Program-made: the position numbers and the translations under genes | Notes under the pieces: model-generated | The model's database searches: none | Told to the model about the DNA's origin: nothing | Seen by the model: the letters and a program-made list of their open reading frames with translations, nothing else | Part shown: positions 24,655-36,219 of the stretch, piece after piece | Numbering within the stretch: the first letter of the stretch is position 1 | How the letters are laid out: every line of letters begins with the position of its first letter | Assembly (NCBI GenBank): GCA_037975125.1 | Contig: CM075857.1 | Location: forward strand, 69,023,899 to 69,087,898 | Direction: 5' to 3' | Length of the DNA: 64,000 bases | Source: Latrodectus hesperus | Lineage: Eukaryota; Arthropoda; Arachnida; Araneae; Theridiidae

Positions 24655-25460
24655 TTTACCATGGTTGATTGTCTTTGGATGTATGACATCTATTTTGTGT
24701 AATGATACATTTAATTTTATTTCAAATTGAAATGTTGGTGAAATATATTTTATCAAAGTAATATAGTTAAAAAAACATCAATTGATACCATGGTACAACA
24801 ACCTTGTTCACATTGATTTAGACATTTTTACTTTTTACACAAGCCTCTTAACCATGGTTTATTGGCTGTGGACTCTACCATTCAGTTTGGCTTATGAATC
24901 ACTTCAGTTTACAATTATGGTTCAGCTTGTTTGACTTGAAATTCTCATATTAACATCACTGAAAAATATAACTTGATATGTGAACATCATAACTATGGTT
25001 TTCAAAGAATTTCCAATGAATTCAGGCCATGCACATGTTGTCACAAATCATGAACTATGTTCAGATGGTTTCAAAAACATATCACGATGATTTTGAGTAA
25101 TCGATTGAGGACATGAACTCATTCAATTTGAAGATTAAAAGTTGTTTAACATTTTGTTTGTAAAATATTCATTTTTCTACATACTTTTAAAACTATGGTT
25201 TCCCAGTATTTCTTGATTTGAACCATGTGCATGGTTACCTAAGTTGTTTAGTCATCAAATGGTTTCAGATAATTGACATCCATTTCACAAATATTCTGAT
25301 TGACTATTTGATTTAAAATCAATTATTTGTCTACATTCATATGTTAATCAATTTACCAATGCCAAAGCCAGAGCTTAACAAATCATTTCATGTTGGTTTC
25401 CACACTCACTCATTGACAATAAAATGGCAAATGGAAAACCTCTTCATGGTTAAGTTTCAA
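24655..25460. repeat. Degenerate periodic array, ATGGTT about every 64 bp
   Basis: ATGGT(T/A) occurs at 24661, 24790, 24854, 24917, 24995, 25065, 25195, 25231, 25259 and 25446. Most intervals are near 64 bp or small multiples of it (129, 64, 63, 78, 70, 130, 64 from 25195 to 25259, 187). The word is usually preceded by ACC, AACT or a similar A/C-rich triplet. Blocks about 190-200 bp apart resemble each other more (24659 with 24852; 24991 with 25191), hinting at a three-unit higher-order repeat. It looks like a very old satellite. The divergence is high and I could not align full monomers with certainty. Confidence 0.42.
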
Positions 25461-27928
25461 TAGCAGGGATGATTCAAAGTTTAAGTTGTTTTTGTTTTTA
25501 AAGTAAGTTTTATTTCTACTTGTATTTCTCCTATTAAGTAAAATTTTTGGAAAGAAATATAATTTGTTGAGAATTGTCTAATTGAAAAAATTCCATTCTA
25601 TTCTACTCTGCTCTACAAATAATCCTTTGAAAAATTTGCTTAATATAATCTTGTAAATTACATCTTCAATGGGAACTGAATAATTCAGACATTTTTTATC
25701 CTTCATTCTTATTTGAACATAATGATTTGGAAATTTTCAAAATTCATTTACTGTTTTTTTTAATTAATTATTTTTTTTGCTGTAGCATAAAGTAGAATAA
25801 TGTTATTACTTTTTATCTCAGTATATTCTAGAATAAAATTCTTTCTAAAATTTATTTTGGTGTCTAGAAATTAAATTTTTTTACTAATTTATGATGATAA
25901 CTTATTAGCTGTAAGTACCACATAGCATGGAAAATTTTATTAACTTTCTCATCAAATTTGCAAATTTCACTTTAACATCTTTATTGTGCCTTTTAACCTT
26001 TTATTGTATTTTCCTGTGTCTGACTTGGGCGAAAATGACTAGCAAATTTGCATTTGTTGGTGTTTTTACAGTTATTCTTGTATTTGGCATTATTTTATTT
26101 CTAATACCTATTTGAAATACGTTATTGTAAAAATAGGTAGGCGAGTTTATAATTAAACTTATTTAATATAGATGGCACCACTATGCAGCATTTCCTTTGT
26201 GTAAACCAAGTGGGGAATTTTGATGATTAGAGAGAGAGTTAAGTTTGTTAGAAATTCTTTCTTATAAAGCAATTCATTCCAAACTGAATTTTTAATTATT
26301 CTTATATTTGTTAGTTGATTTAATTTGATTTTTAATAATTTGAAATTTAAAACAAACATTAATTAAATCATTTGCATTTTGTTTGTATAATATGCATATT
26401 ATTTTAGTATCGTTTACACCATCCTCCCATTACCTCGCACCATTGAAGTTGCAAAAATTAACTTACACAATACATATTTATTTATTTTTTGACAAAGAAA
26501 ATACTTGATCACTTTTTACAAATTTTTTTATGAAAAAAATTTAAAGAGGTTAATATGGCTCCGAATTCATTAAATTCAATTAACTTAATTCTACAGGAAT
26601 GAACTAGTATTTTTGATTGTAACTTAAATTTGTAAAATAGCAACAGGGGGCAATATCAATCACCTTCACACAATGCCCCTTTAAACTAAACAATAATTTA
26701 TTGTACTTAAAATTCATTATAATGAGAAAATTATTTTAATCTATAATATATCTTACAAAATTTCAATGTACAGAAAATTTCAATATCATTTTCAATGAAT
26801 TTCCTTAATTTTTTTTAAGAAAATTTTATTTTGAGTTATAAAGTACACTGATTTAAAAAGAAGTTTTCATTGAGTCATTAAATACAAATAAGGTGTTGTT
26901 TTAATGGAGACTTTAGTAGGAAACAGCCTACTTGTTTATCAATATATGTTCTTGTGCTTAAACAAAATTATTTACGAAAATGAAAATATATTTTCATATA
27001 GGTTGAGGAATAGCTTCATGTTAGTCATTTACACAAAGAGATATAAATTTAAAAATAAGTAAACCAAACTTTAATGCATATGGACACCTTTCATTTGCAT
27101 ACAAAAGTTACTGTGGTTGATAATTTTTTTATGTGGTGATGAAATGATGATTATTTTACCATTGATAATAATAGTTTCCCACATAGTTAAAAATTATCAT
27201 TCCTTCTATTGTGCAATTTTGAAATCTGAATGAGTAGTTAGGTTTGGGAAGCTTGTGTACATAGTATTTGTAAAGACATTCCAGATTTGCCTTACGGAAT
27301 TCAAATCTAATTGACAATTTCATATGCATAACCTCATAACCGAATTTTTTGTTGGTGAGAATAGCTTCTAGGCATACATTATTATTATTTTTTTAAACTA
27401 AAGCTTGCTTAACTAAGGCAGTCTATGGACTTGTAGTATAATGTAAGAACTGATTTCAATATCTTATAGCTTCAGCTATTTTCTTTTGTAATTAGCTTAA
27501 AAGACCATAATTTGTTAGACTAATTTTAACTTGCTTTTGTTGTAGTCAGTAAAATCTTAGATTTGTTTTTCTGACATAATATTTGTATATGTTAAAAATT
27601 GTCCATTGAGATATCAATTTTACTCAAAAGCTCTAATCTTAATGTTAAGTGAAAAACTATCATCATAAAATTCATATAAAGATCACTGTAATTGAAGTTG
27701 TTTACACTAGCAATTAACAGAACCTTTTCTTAGAATTTCAATATCAAACATTTATATCAATGGCTTAATAATAATTTGGCATGAAATGTCTTGAAAGTTA
27801 AGAGCTTGTTTGTTAGTGGTTGATGGTATTGTATATAGTATTGAACTAATTATATAAGTATTCACCAGTTCCTGAAAAGACTAAAGTTTTAATACGGAAT
27901 TCACCTTTGTTTCTCAGTCATTATCTTT
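25461..27928. other. A+T-rich spacer, no gene seen
   Basis: A 62-codon hydrophobic frame at 25927-26115 (Phe/Leu/Ile-rich) is the type expected from T-rich noise, with no supporting context. No repeat family members were recognised. Confidence 0.5.
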
Positions 27929-27942
27929 CAAACAAATTCTGA

Positions 27943-28111
27943 GCCGAGTGGTTAGCTCTCTTGCCTTCGGTTCAACAGTTCGTGGGTTCGAATCCCACCT
28001 TGGGCATGAATGTTTGTAGTGATTCGGAATCCACTTTAAACCGTAGGTCCCGGTCTAATTAGCCCTCGTGTGCAAAAAATGACCATTGAGCGACAAACAA
28101 ACCAAAACAAA
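27943..28111 (+). repeat. SINE-A, tRNA-derived, plus-strand copy
   Basis: The head GCCGAGTGGTTAGC matches a tRNA A box and GGGTTCGAATCCC (about 27984-27996) is a perfect B box, as in tRNA-Ser/Leu-like genes. The body is close to the minus-strand copy at 57946-58115, for example CCTTCGGTTCAACAGTTCGT and GGTCTAATTAGCCCTCGTGT in both. The tail is (CAAA)n. A 14-bp direct repeat CAAACAAATTCTGA at 27929-27942 and 28112-28125 flanks it. The first 10 bp of the full head are missing compared with the 58-kb copy. Confidence 0.9.
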
Positions 28112-28129
28112 CAAACAAATTCTGAATGC

Positions 28130-29571
28130 AAGAGAAACATTTAATAAGATTTGAACTGTATTGACTGTAAAAATTATAAGTTAAGCACTTTTGAGTTATT
28201 AAATATAATTATATGAGAAATGATTTAATTTTTTCTTAACTTTAAGAAAAAAAAACAGCCAAGTGTTTTTACCTTTCATTAATTTGAAAGTCCTTAAAGT
28301 TTAAGTTTAAGAAACATTTCTTTTTGTGATTTGAAAGTAATTTAAAATTTGTCTAATTTTGTAATGAATTTTGTTGTATAATTTGAAGACTTTATGGTAA
28401 GTCTTAAATTAATCAAGTCTTAAATATTTTTCCTTAAAGATTTTATTTGTAGTTCAGCAATTTCAGGAGTAATTAGATAAATTCAGATAGTCATTTGAAC
28501 TATTGATTTTGTTATGTATCTGATCTTAACTTTTAAGAATGCTTGAAATATACTATGTTTAACTAAATACTTGAAATATACTATGCTATGTAATTTTAAC
28601 TGTCATACTCTTTTTTAGTTGTGTAAATTATTCTTTAATATGAATCCTATATGCTGATAAGTTAATTATCTTTTTAACCCCCTTTCTAGGTATAACTTAA
28701 TTCTTAAAGAACAGAGTTTTAATAATTTGTGTTACCTGATTTAATATTTGTTTATGTAATTCTTCGAATTACCTAACTTCAGCTATTATAGTTTCATGCA
28801 TAATTTTCAGGAATGTATAGTTTTTGACTAACTGCTTAACTGATGTCAACACATCTTGATATATTTGATCCCTACCAAATATTAAAAGTCATAAGTGAAA
28901 TCCTGTATCTGTGATTTAACCCTCCTTCTCACAAATGTAACTTTATGAACTCTAATACTTTGATTTGTGTAAGATTAAAGTTTTAGATTGAATATTTTTC
29001 ACTGACATTCCTAAATTATAGAAGGATTCTGCATCAAATTTTACAAATAATAAAAATTTACTTATAAATTTCCAAGTTTAATAACTATTTAATCAAATCT
29101 CTTAGATGACAAATTCTTCAGTATTTTTTTAATTAAGGGTTTATTAATAAATATTCAAATATCACTAACTTTAGGCAAGAACTTTCTTCTGAATGACAGC
29201 TTATATTTATGAATTAATGAATGCAATCTGAAGTTTTGTCTGGTTGTTAATAGACTATAATGTAAAAAAAGTTATTATAGGAGTTAGGTATTATATTTTT
29301 AATCCAGTATCTCTTTTATTTAGTAGAATTACTTAACACTTAATTTTAGAATAAAGCCTAACTGATTTAAAAAAATTTAATTATATTTTGTACTTTGTTC
29401 AAAAATTTATGATTTAAAACCACATTGTGGACTTGGTTGTTCATATAGCTTTAAATCCATTTTATACTATGTCTCAATTTAATTCGCGTTCATTTGCAAA
29501 CAATGACTTCCAAAATCATTCATTCGTCCATTTAATTTCATTTTTACAATGAAAATGAAATTATCATAAAT
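28130..29571. other. A+T-rich spacer, no gene seen
   Basis: Low-complexity DNA, stops in all frames, no recognised repeats. Confidence 0.5.
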
Positions 29572-29583
29572 TTCTAATTAAAT

Positions 29584-29866
29584 TAAACTCAACTCCATGG
29601 CACAATAGCCCATGTGGGCCAAGGCCTACAGTGCCCATAACTGTTTTCATGTCCGAGGGCCCTGGGGTGCGAAGCATATGTCCCAGTTAGGTGGTCAGCC
29701 TAACGTAAGACCCCCAAGTGCTTAGTTCCCAAGCATGCTTGGTACTCAGTTAATCGACCTACTGAAAGGATGAAAGGCTGAGTCAACCTTGCCCAGCCCG
29801 AGGATCGAACCTCAGACCTGTGTCATGGGAGCGTGAAACGCTACCACTACGCCACCAGGCTTAAAA
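29584..29866 (-). repeat. SINE-C, tRNA-derived, full copy with TSD
   Basis: This minus-strand element has its tRNA-like head at the right end. The complement of 29844-29854 is TGGCGTAGTGG (A box) and the complement of about 29803-29811 is GGTTCGATC (B box). The region between resembles a glycine tRNA. The 12-bp direct repeat TTCTAATTAAAT at 29572-29583 and 29867-29878 flanks the 283-bp insert. A truncated relative lies at 8698-8930. Confidence 0.88.
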
Positions 29867-29879
29867 TTCTAATTAAATA

Positions 29880-30764
29880 CTTATGGGTTTTTGAATTCTT
29901 GAATTATATTTTTATAGCTTTTTGGTATAGCTTTTTGCTTTTTATAGCTTTTTGGGTATTTCAAAAAATTTTTATTCCCAGGCAGTATTTAAGGCTAAGT
30001 AAAGTTGGAATGCTTTTAAAAATTTAAAATTTAAAGCTTTTGTTGCATTCTTTTGGATTTTTAATATTCATATATTAATTAACTATGTATTACAGAAATA
30101 TTACCTCTTGAATAATTTCCTATTTACTAGCTTGTAATTAACTTCGGACTTGTTTTTCACTTGTTGAAATTTTCTATGTGTATAGTAAAATTGCAATTCT
30201 TTGTTGTTTTCAGAATGTGCATATAATCCATGAAATTAATTTAAGGACCTTTAAACAGAAATATTCTTTTCTATAGTTAAATTTTATAAAATCTAGTTTT
30301 AGCTAGTTGCATATTGCAGATTTAGCCATTATAACTATTTTTTTTATGTTTATTCATCTTTTAATCCAATTCTGTCTAGATGAAACTTTTAAGTTGTGTA
30401 ATGTAAAGTTTTTTAATGCTTTATACAAATGCTGATGAATTTTTTTAATTTTATAAAGTATACAATTTTTGGCTTCAGTACCTTCTTATTATGTAAATTT
30501 GATTTTTTGTAACAGTATTTTCACTAATGAATCTGATAGCACTTGAATTTTCCAGAATATTTATATGGGTTGAGAAAATCATTTAAGTGTTTATTAAAAA
30601 TTAACTATTTTAATCTCACAACATCTGAAAATTGAATTCTTTGAAAATTTTTTAATAATTTATGACTTTGAAACAGAGATTACTAATTTTCAAGTAAATA
30701 GTCTAGCTAAGTGTAGAACATGATTTTTATTTACGAGACTAAATGTTCTATAGTCAAACTATCA
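29880..30764. other. A+T-rich spacer, no gene seen
   Basis: T-rich sequence. The open frame starting inside the preceding SINE and running to about 30027 is a chance reading of repeat plus spacer. Confidence 0.5.
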
Positions 30765-30885
30765 ACTTGAATGGTTAGCACTCTTGCCTTCAGTTCAACA
30801 GTTAGTGTGCTTGGATATTTGTAGTGGTTTGGAATTCTTTTTAAACTGTAGAACATGGTCTAATTTGTCCTTGTATTAATAAAAA
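30765..30885 (+). repeat. SINE-A, diverged copy
   Basis: It aligns with the SINE at 27943: CTTGAATGGTTAGCACTCTT for the A-box part, CTTCAGTTCAACAGTTAGTG after it, and TTTGTAGTGG then GGTCTAATTTGTCC further on. The B box is lost through a short deletion. It is clearly older than the 27.9- and 58.0-kb copies. No target-site duplication was found. Confidence 0.72.
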
Positions 30886-31448
30886 TTTATTGGAAGATTG
30901 CTTTTTGTTGTGAATGAAAATATCAACTATTTTGGGCAATCTTCGTTTAGTAAAATTTGTTTGGACAAATAAAAAAATTTTCAAGTGTTAGCTTTTATTT
31001 TTGTTACCTACAGGGTCTTTGTCATGTGATTTCATTCCCAATCTACTTTTATACTGGTTTTTATTATTTTTCTAATCATTTTTATCTTTATATTTTCAAG
31101 CTTGAGAATATCTATTTTTAAAATAATAATACATTTCTAGAGTATTTTTTTTTTTTTTTTTGCAAATTATGGAAATTTTTATTTTGATTATGTTTAGAAA
31201 TAAGTCTTTATTTTTTGAATGTATGTGCAATTATGTTCAGGTTCATTTTTAAAATATATCATTTAATTAACATATTTTTCATGAATTTTAATATTGAATG
31301 TACTTATGTATTTCAGAAATAATTATGAAATAATTGATTTTGAAAGAAATTAATGTTAATTTTTTAATTTTTGCTATCATCATCAGACATTTTAATTATA
31401 TACAATTTTTCATGCAAAAAAGCAACAGTGCAACAATTAATGGATTCA

Positions 31449-31560
31449 CTTCTCAGCCAGTGTTTATGTGTTTCTAGTGGTCCAGAATCCCTTTTGAGTT
31501 GTTGGTCTCAGTCTCAAGTAGCCTTTGTGTGCAAATAAAGACTATTGAACTAACTAAACC
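31449..31560 (+). repeat. SINE-A, old 3'-half copy
   Basis: The sequence from TGTTTATGTGTTTCTAGTGG through TCAGTCTCAAGTAGCC and GTGTGCAAATAAAGAC to AACTAACTAAACC follows the second half of SINE-A in order. The tRNA-like head is missing or unrecognisable. It is the most diverged member seen. Confidence 0.6.
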
Positions 31561-32631
31561 AAACTTCTGTTTTACTACTCATTTGCATTAAGTTATCAAG
31601 TGCTTAAATTTTTCTTGGTATTAATTTCTACTGATATCTGCACTAGACATAAATAAGACATTGATTAGAAACAGATGCTTCAATAGTTATCAACTACAGT
31701 GATTTGACCTTGTAGTGTAATTTCTGTTTGAACAGTAGACCTTACAACTGTGGTAAAATCATACAGATTTATCATATTAACAGATTAATCTAAAAATATT
31801 AAAGCTTTTTTTTTCTATATATTAGCCGTGTTTGGTTAGCAATAATAATATTTTTCCTGAATCTGTATAGAAAACTTTGAGGAAATGGAGAAAGCTATTT
31901 ATATTGTGTTTGTATATTAATAATTACAGCTTAAACTATAATTGAGGAAAATTCGATTTTAAAACTCATTTCCATCCAATATTGATTTAGTTTATGTTTA
32001 TGGTGATTATTAAGCACAAATAATTAAGAACACTATAAAACAATTTAAAATAAATATCTTCAAAATGTGCTAGTGGTCATAAGAATTGAATCCATCATGA
32101 GAGTACATCTGCATCTCTGCCATTTCAATCTTTGAACAAGTTCAATTTTGATGAAGATATTGAAACAATTTTAATTGAATAGACGTTAAACTTTATTTTG
32201 CAAAGTAAGTGTTTAATTAAAGAAATTATAGCTGATGTGTTTTTTAAATGAAACTCCCAAATTACAAGTTGTATTACAATAATGTAACATCCAAAACAGT
32301 TATACAACCTATGTATTTTATACTATCTGTTGAAACCAATATGCACTTTTTAAACATTTATAAAATTTATATCTCTTATGAGTATTAATTACAGAAAAGT
32401 GCATAATTTTTAAACAACTTGTTCAATTTTATTGAAGTAATAATTTAGCAACTTGTTCAGAAATATAGGAATTTTTAAGCTCTGACATCAGAGTAATTAA
32501 TTATAAAATTCGATATATGTATATTATGATTGCAAGTTTATTTTATATTTATCAAATCAGCCACAAATAATTGTTTACTACTAAAATAAAGGAACATTTT
32601 AACAGGGCATAATGTAAGTATTATATTCTTG

Positions 32632-32632
<1 letters not shown>
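31561..32632. other. A+T-rich spacer, no gene seen
   Basis: Nothing recognised on either strand. Confidence 0.5.

Positions 32633-32691
<59 letters not shown>
32633..32691. repeat. (TA)n microsatellite
   Basis: About 28 TA units. The Tyr-Ile repeat reading across it is an artefact of the simple sequence. Confidence 0.97.
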
Positions 32692-32694
<3 letters not shown>

Positions 32695-35554
32695 TCTTAT
32701 TGTATAATTTGTGGACTGAAATGAATGCCCATGTTTCTTACTAGATACAAAAAATTGATATAAGTTTATGCACATATGTGAGATGATATATAAATAGACT
32801 GGGAATTTCTGTGATGAGAGAAAATTGAAAAAGTGAAAGAACTGACAAATTATCATGAATTACAAAGTTAAACACATATCATCATGAAACTTCAGTGAAA
32901 CAAAAATTATTATGAAAATACAATAATCATGAATCATTGCTTAAGCTGATAGCATTTATTTGCTGTGGTTGAAAAGTTTAAATAGTACTATATTTTGATT
33001 TTATTTAGTAGTATTGATAAGAAAAAATTTTCCAACTAAAAATTTATATAAAATTGTTCGTATTTAATTTTAATTTTTGTTATCTCAATTTTGCTTGTTT
33101 TATGATTTTAGCAGAATTATTTTCATATATTTGTTTATAATAAATAAATTGAAAATAGCCATTATATTAAAAATTAAGTTATGTAAAAAATTTAGTGCAT
33201 TCTAGGAAAGTTGCTTCTATTGTTGTGCTGTTATCTTAGTCTACCATGTTTTCATAACTTTAATGGTATTGTTGCTTTAGATTCATTTAAATCTTTTGAA
33301 GTAGCACAAGAGAAGGTAATTTAAATCAAAAATAATTTCAATTTAATTCAAAAATTTCAATTCAAAAATAATTTAAAAAATAAATTCAAATTTATAAATG
33401 TTATTTAAATCAAAAATATGCATTAAGTTCACAAGCATTTATTGCTATTATTTGAATATATAATTGAAAAATATTATAATTACAAATATATTTGAGCCAA
33501 AAATCATAAGCTGACTAATTTGTTCTTTATATGATTAACTGCACCCCTGGAAAATTTTAATATGACTTTTGGGAAACTTGAAATTCCTGAAACTTGTTTC
33601 TTGCAAATTTATATGAACCTTGAGTTACATAAGTTATTTTAATATTTAACCGATGCTTATAGTTACTACTTTAATTTATATCGTTTATATGGTTTTTTAA
33701 GATTTAATTTGTAACATTTTGCTAATTATAATATTACAATTTGAATAAAATTGTAATTTGCTTTGGAAATTCTCAGTTATATTTTGTTATAGAAAAATTT
33801 TATTCATTTTTAGTCCTTGTATCACAATGGAACAATGATTTCTGATATTGTATTCATTTCATCAATTTTGATTCATTAAACATCACAAAAATATTTATTA
33901 TTTATTGAATACAATTTAACACTTCTATTTATTCAGTTTTTCATTATTGCAATTTAATGCATATTACAAACTATTGAAAATTCTCCCTCTTTTTAAATCA
34001 TGTTTATTCTTCTTAAAGTTGCTTTGTAAAAATGTTTTCTTTATTTCAGGAATTTTTTTAAGCTACTGATGGTGAAATTATCTGTTAAGAAACTTTTTAT
34101 TCAATGTTATTCTAATTGGTATGTAAATTAAAATTAGATTAATGTTACAAATTGGATTTTTTAAATTGTAAGAATTCCCATTACGAATAGTTCCTAAAAA
34201 ATCTTCATAAGAGAAATTATTTTATGAAATGATCTAAACATTTTTCTTTAATTGCTTGAAATTGCTTTCTAAATGACTTCTAATCTTTAAAATGTCTTTC
34301 ATCTTTGAAGAATCAGAAAATATCTGAATTCATTATTTGATTTATATATAAAAACAAGACATAATTATCTAAAGGTTCAGTTGGAAAAGTGGAGCAGCGC
34401 ACCCCATGTTGCCAGCCTAGCTGGCACATGACAATGAATGAATGAAAAATTATCTAAAAAATTTTTTGCTTATGAGAGATGAAAAAACTAGAGAAAATAT
34501 GTATTTATTTTAAAACTTAATTCTATTTTAGAGAATTCTTAATTACACAAAGAAACAACTGCTATAGATTGATGCAAGATTCCTTAAGCTTGTTTTATTG
34601 TTAATTTCTTTAACATGCAAATTTTATGTATGACACATGTATTATGGAAATAAATATTTTCTATTCTTATTAAAATTGATTTTGAATTTATTTGTAAAAT
34701 CCTATGGAGAAATAATAGTTTACTAGTTAATTAGAATTGATATAAAATATTTGTGGATTCTAAAAAAAATATTCTTTTTAGATAAAAAAAAGTTAATACA
34801 GGATTTTTTTTTATTACAGTAATTGTGATTTGAGGACTTCATATGTGGTTAACACTGTTAAGGAGCAGCACCTACTACAACCATGATAGTTTTTTTAGAT
34901 TTTAATTAATACTCATATATTATTTGACAATTTTTCAAATTATTGTTTACTGTAAATTTATCCTGCATTAAGTATTATGATCGATTGACATCTTATAGTC
35001 TCATTTTCGTAACTTTTTTAAGTTACTATAGTAGAATTTGAAGTTATTTCATTAGTTGTTTTAACATTATTAATGATTTTTTCTAAATTCAATTAATATT
35101 TTGCATCATTAACTATGAATGACCAAAAAAAGTTCTCTAGAGTTTTTCTATTTGCTTACATCCACTTTGCTATTTATTATTAAAACTTTATTGTTAATTA
35201 TATTCCTATATAGTTGAATAATGAATGATATTTTTTAAATATTAATTTATATTGAACATATTGTTATACATAGTATGATATATCTAATATTTCTTTCAAT
35301 TTATAAAAATTTATGTAATTTGGATTTTTTAAGAAAATCTTTTAAAATTCCTTTTAAATTGTTATGGAAGTAAATTATATATTTAATTGTCCTAATCTCA
35401 GACAAAAGAATTATTGTATGATTGTCAAAGATCTTTGCATGTAAGAATGTTGTTTCAAGAATTTCAATTCTTAAACTAGTTAAAGTGGAAACTGAAATTT
35501 GTTTATGAAACTGTAGCAGACAATTTTATAATAAAACTAAATTTTTTATTAGTA
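32692..35554. other. A+T-rich spacer with one small G+C island
   Basis: Mostly low-complexity DNA. At about 34373-34440 a short island (GTGGAGCAGCGCACCCC, then GCCAGCCTAGCTGGC) ends in (AATG)n. It looks like the 3' tail of another short retroposon, but it has no match elsewhere in the window. Confidence 0.45.
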
Positions 35555-35640
35555 TTTTAAATCGAAATATTAATTGTATTTATGAATTCAAGCTCAATGT
35601 AGCTTGAATTTGCAAAAATAATTAATATTTCAATTTAAAA
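35555..35640. repeat. Imperfect 40-bp inverted repeat, 6-nt spacer
   Basis: Arms at 35555-35594 and 35601-35640 match at about 34 of 40 positions around CAATGT. The inner AGCTTGAATT and the outer TTTTAAAT.GAAATATTAATT blocks are exact or nearly so. Such eroded palindromes in A+T-rich DNA may be old foldbacks. Confidence 0.75.
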
Positions 35641-35732
35641 TTTTGAGATTTTTCCAACCATTGATTTAAGAAAATGGAATTATTTGTTAAGCACTTTTGT
35701 TGTTTTCATTAATGTAATGTTTTTTTTTGGTA

Positions 35733-35834
35733 CATTTGAAAGCTTTGATGTCATTCTTAGAAAGAACATTTACTGAATGTATTTGAAAACGTTTGGCTTT
35801 TGATGCATTTGAAAGCTTTGATGTCATTCTTAGA
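35733..35834. repeat. 29-bp perfect direct repeat, 73 bp apart
   Basis: CATTTGAAAGCTTTGATGTC and the following nine bases occur identically at 35733-35761 and 35806-35834, just upstream of the SINE at 35848. With a 44-bp spacer this is too long to be a normal target-site duplication of that SINE and is more likely a small local duplication. Confidence 0.9.
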
Positions 35835-35847
35835 GCATTTTCTAAAT

Positions 35848-36219
35848 GGGCCGTGATAGCCTAGTGGTTAGGGCATTGACCTTCCAACCGGATGGGCGGG
35901 GTTTGATTCCCGATGCCGCCAAAGATCCACCGAGTACATGCGATATGCGTGTTCGTTAATTCTGTGGAATCGAAAGTCTTGTGGTCGGTCGTTGAGCAGT
36001 TACCATGAGGGCAAAGGTCTGGAGAAAATTTTCTTCCTCTTCAGATCAATGTTAAAATTGAAGGAATGAATCCTCTGGTCTATCGAAGTATTTGAAGTTC
36101 AAAGTTGTACTTTCACCTTTGTAGTGCTCTAGTTAAACGAAAGACGCACCTTACTGACTTAAATTCGCATAGCCAATGGCATAGCGACCTGTCTAAGTGT
36201 CATTAGTAACAACGACACA
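35848..36219 (+). repeat. SINE-B, tRNA-derived, with AGTAAC(AAC)-type tail
   Basis: A 372-bp plus-strand element. The A box TAGCCTAGTGG is at 35857-35867 and the B box GGTTTGATTCC at 35900-35910. The intervening CCTTCCAA resembles a tRNA-Gly(UCC) anticodon arm. The body carries TTAAACGAAAGACGCACC and ends CATTAGTAACAACGACAC. The 3' third is shared with a truncated copy at 53905-54018. The last bases equal the 3' end of the non-LTR family at 17.3 kb, which suggests that element's machinery moved it. No clear target-site duplication was found. Confidence 0.86.

Noticed and set aside
25927..26115. A small hydrophobic, membrane-like protein.
   Set aside because: The residues are what T-rich DNA encodes by chance; no splice, composition or homology support.
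27943..28015. A possible functional tRNA gene (good A and B boxes).
   Set aside because: The body, (CAAA)n tail, target duplication and a near-identical copy at 58.0 kb show it is the head of a SINE. The acceptor stem and anticodon arm do not fold as a normal tRNA.
35848..35925. A possible tRNA-Gly gene.
   Set aside because: It continues into a 372-bp SINE body shared with a second copy; the tRNA-like part lacks a proper acceptor stem.
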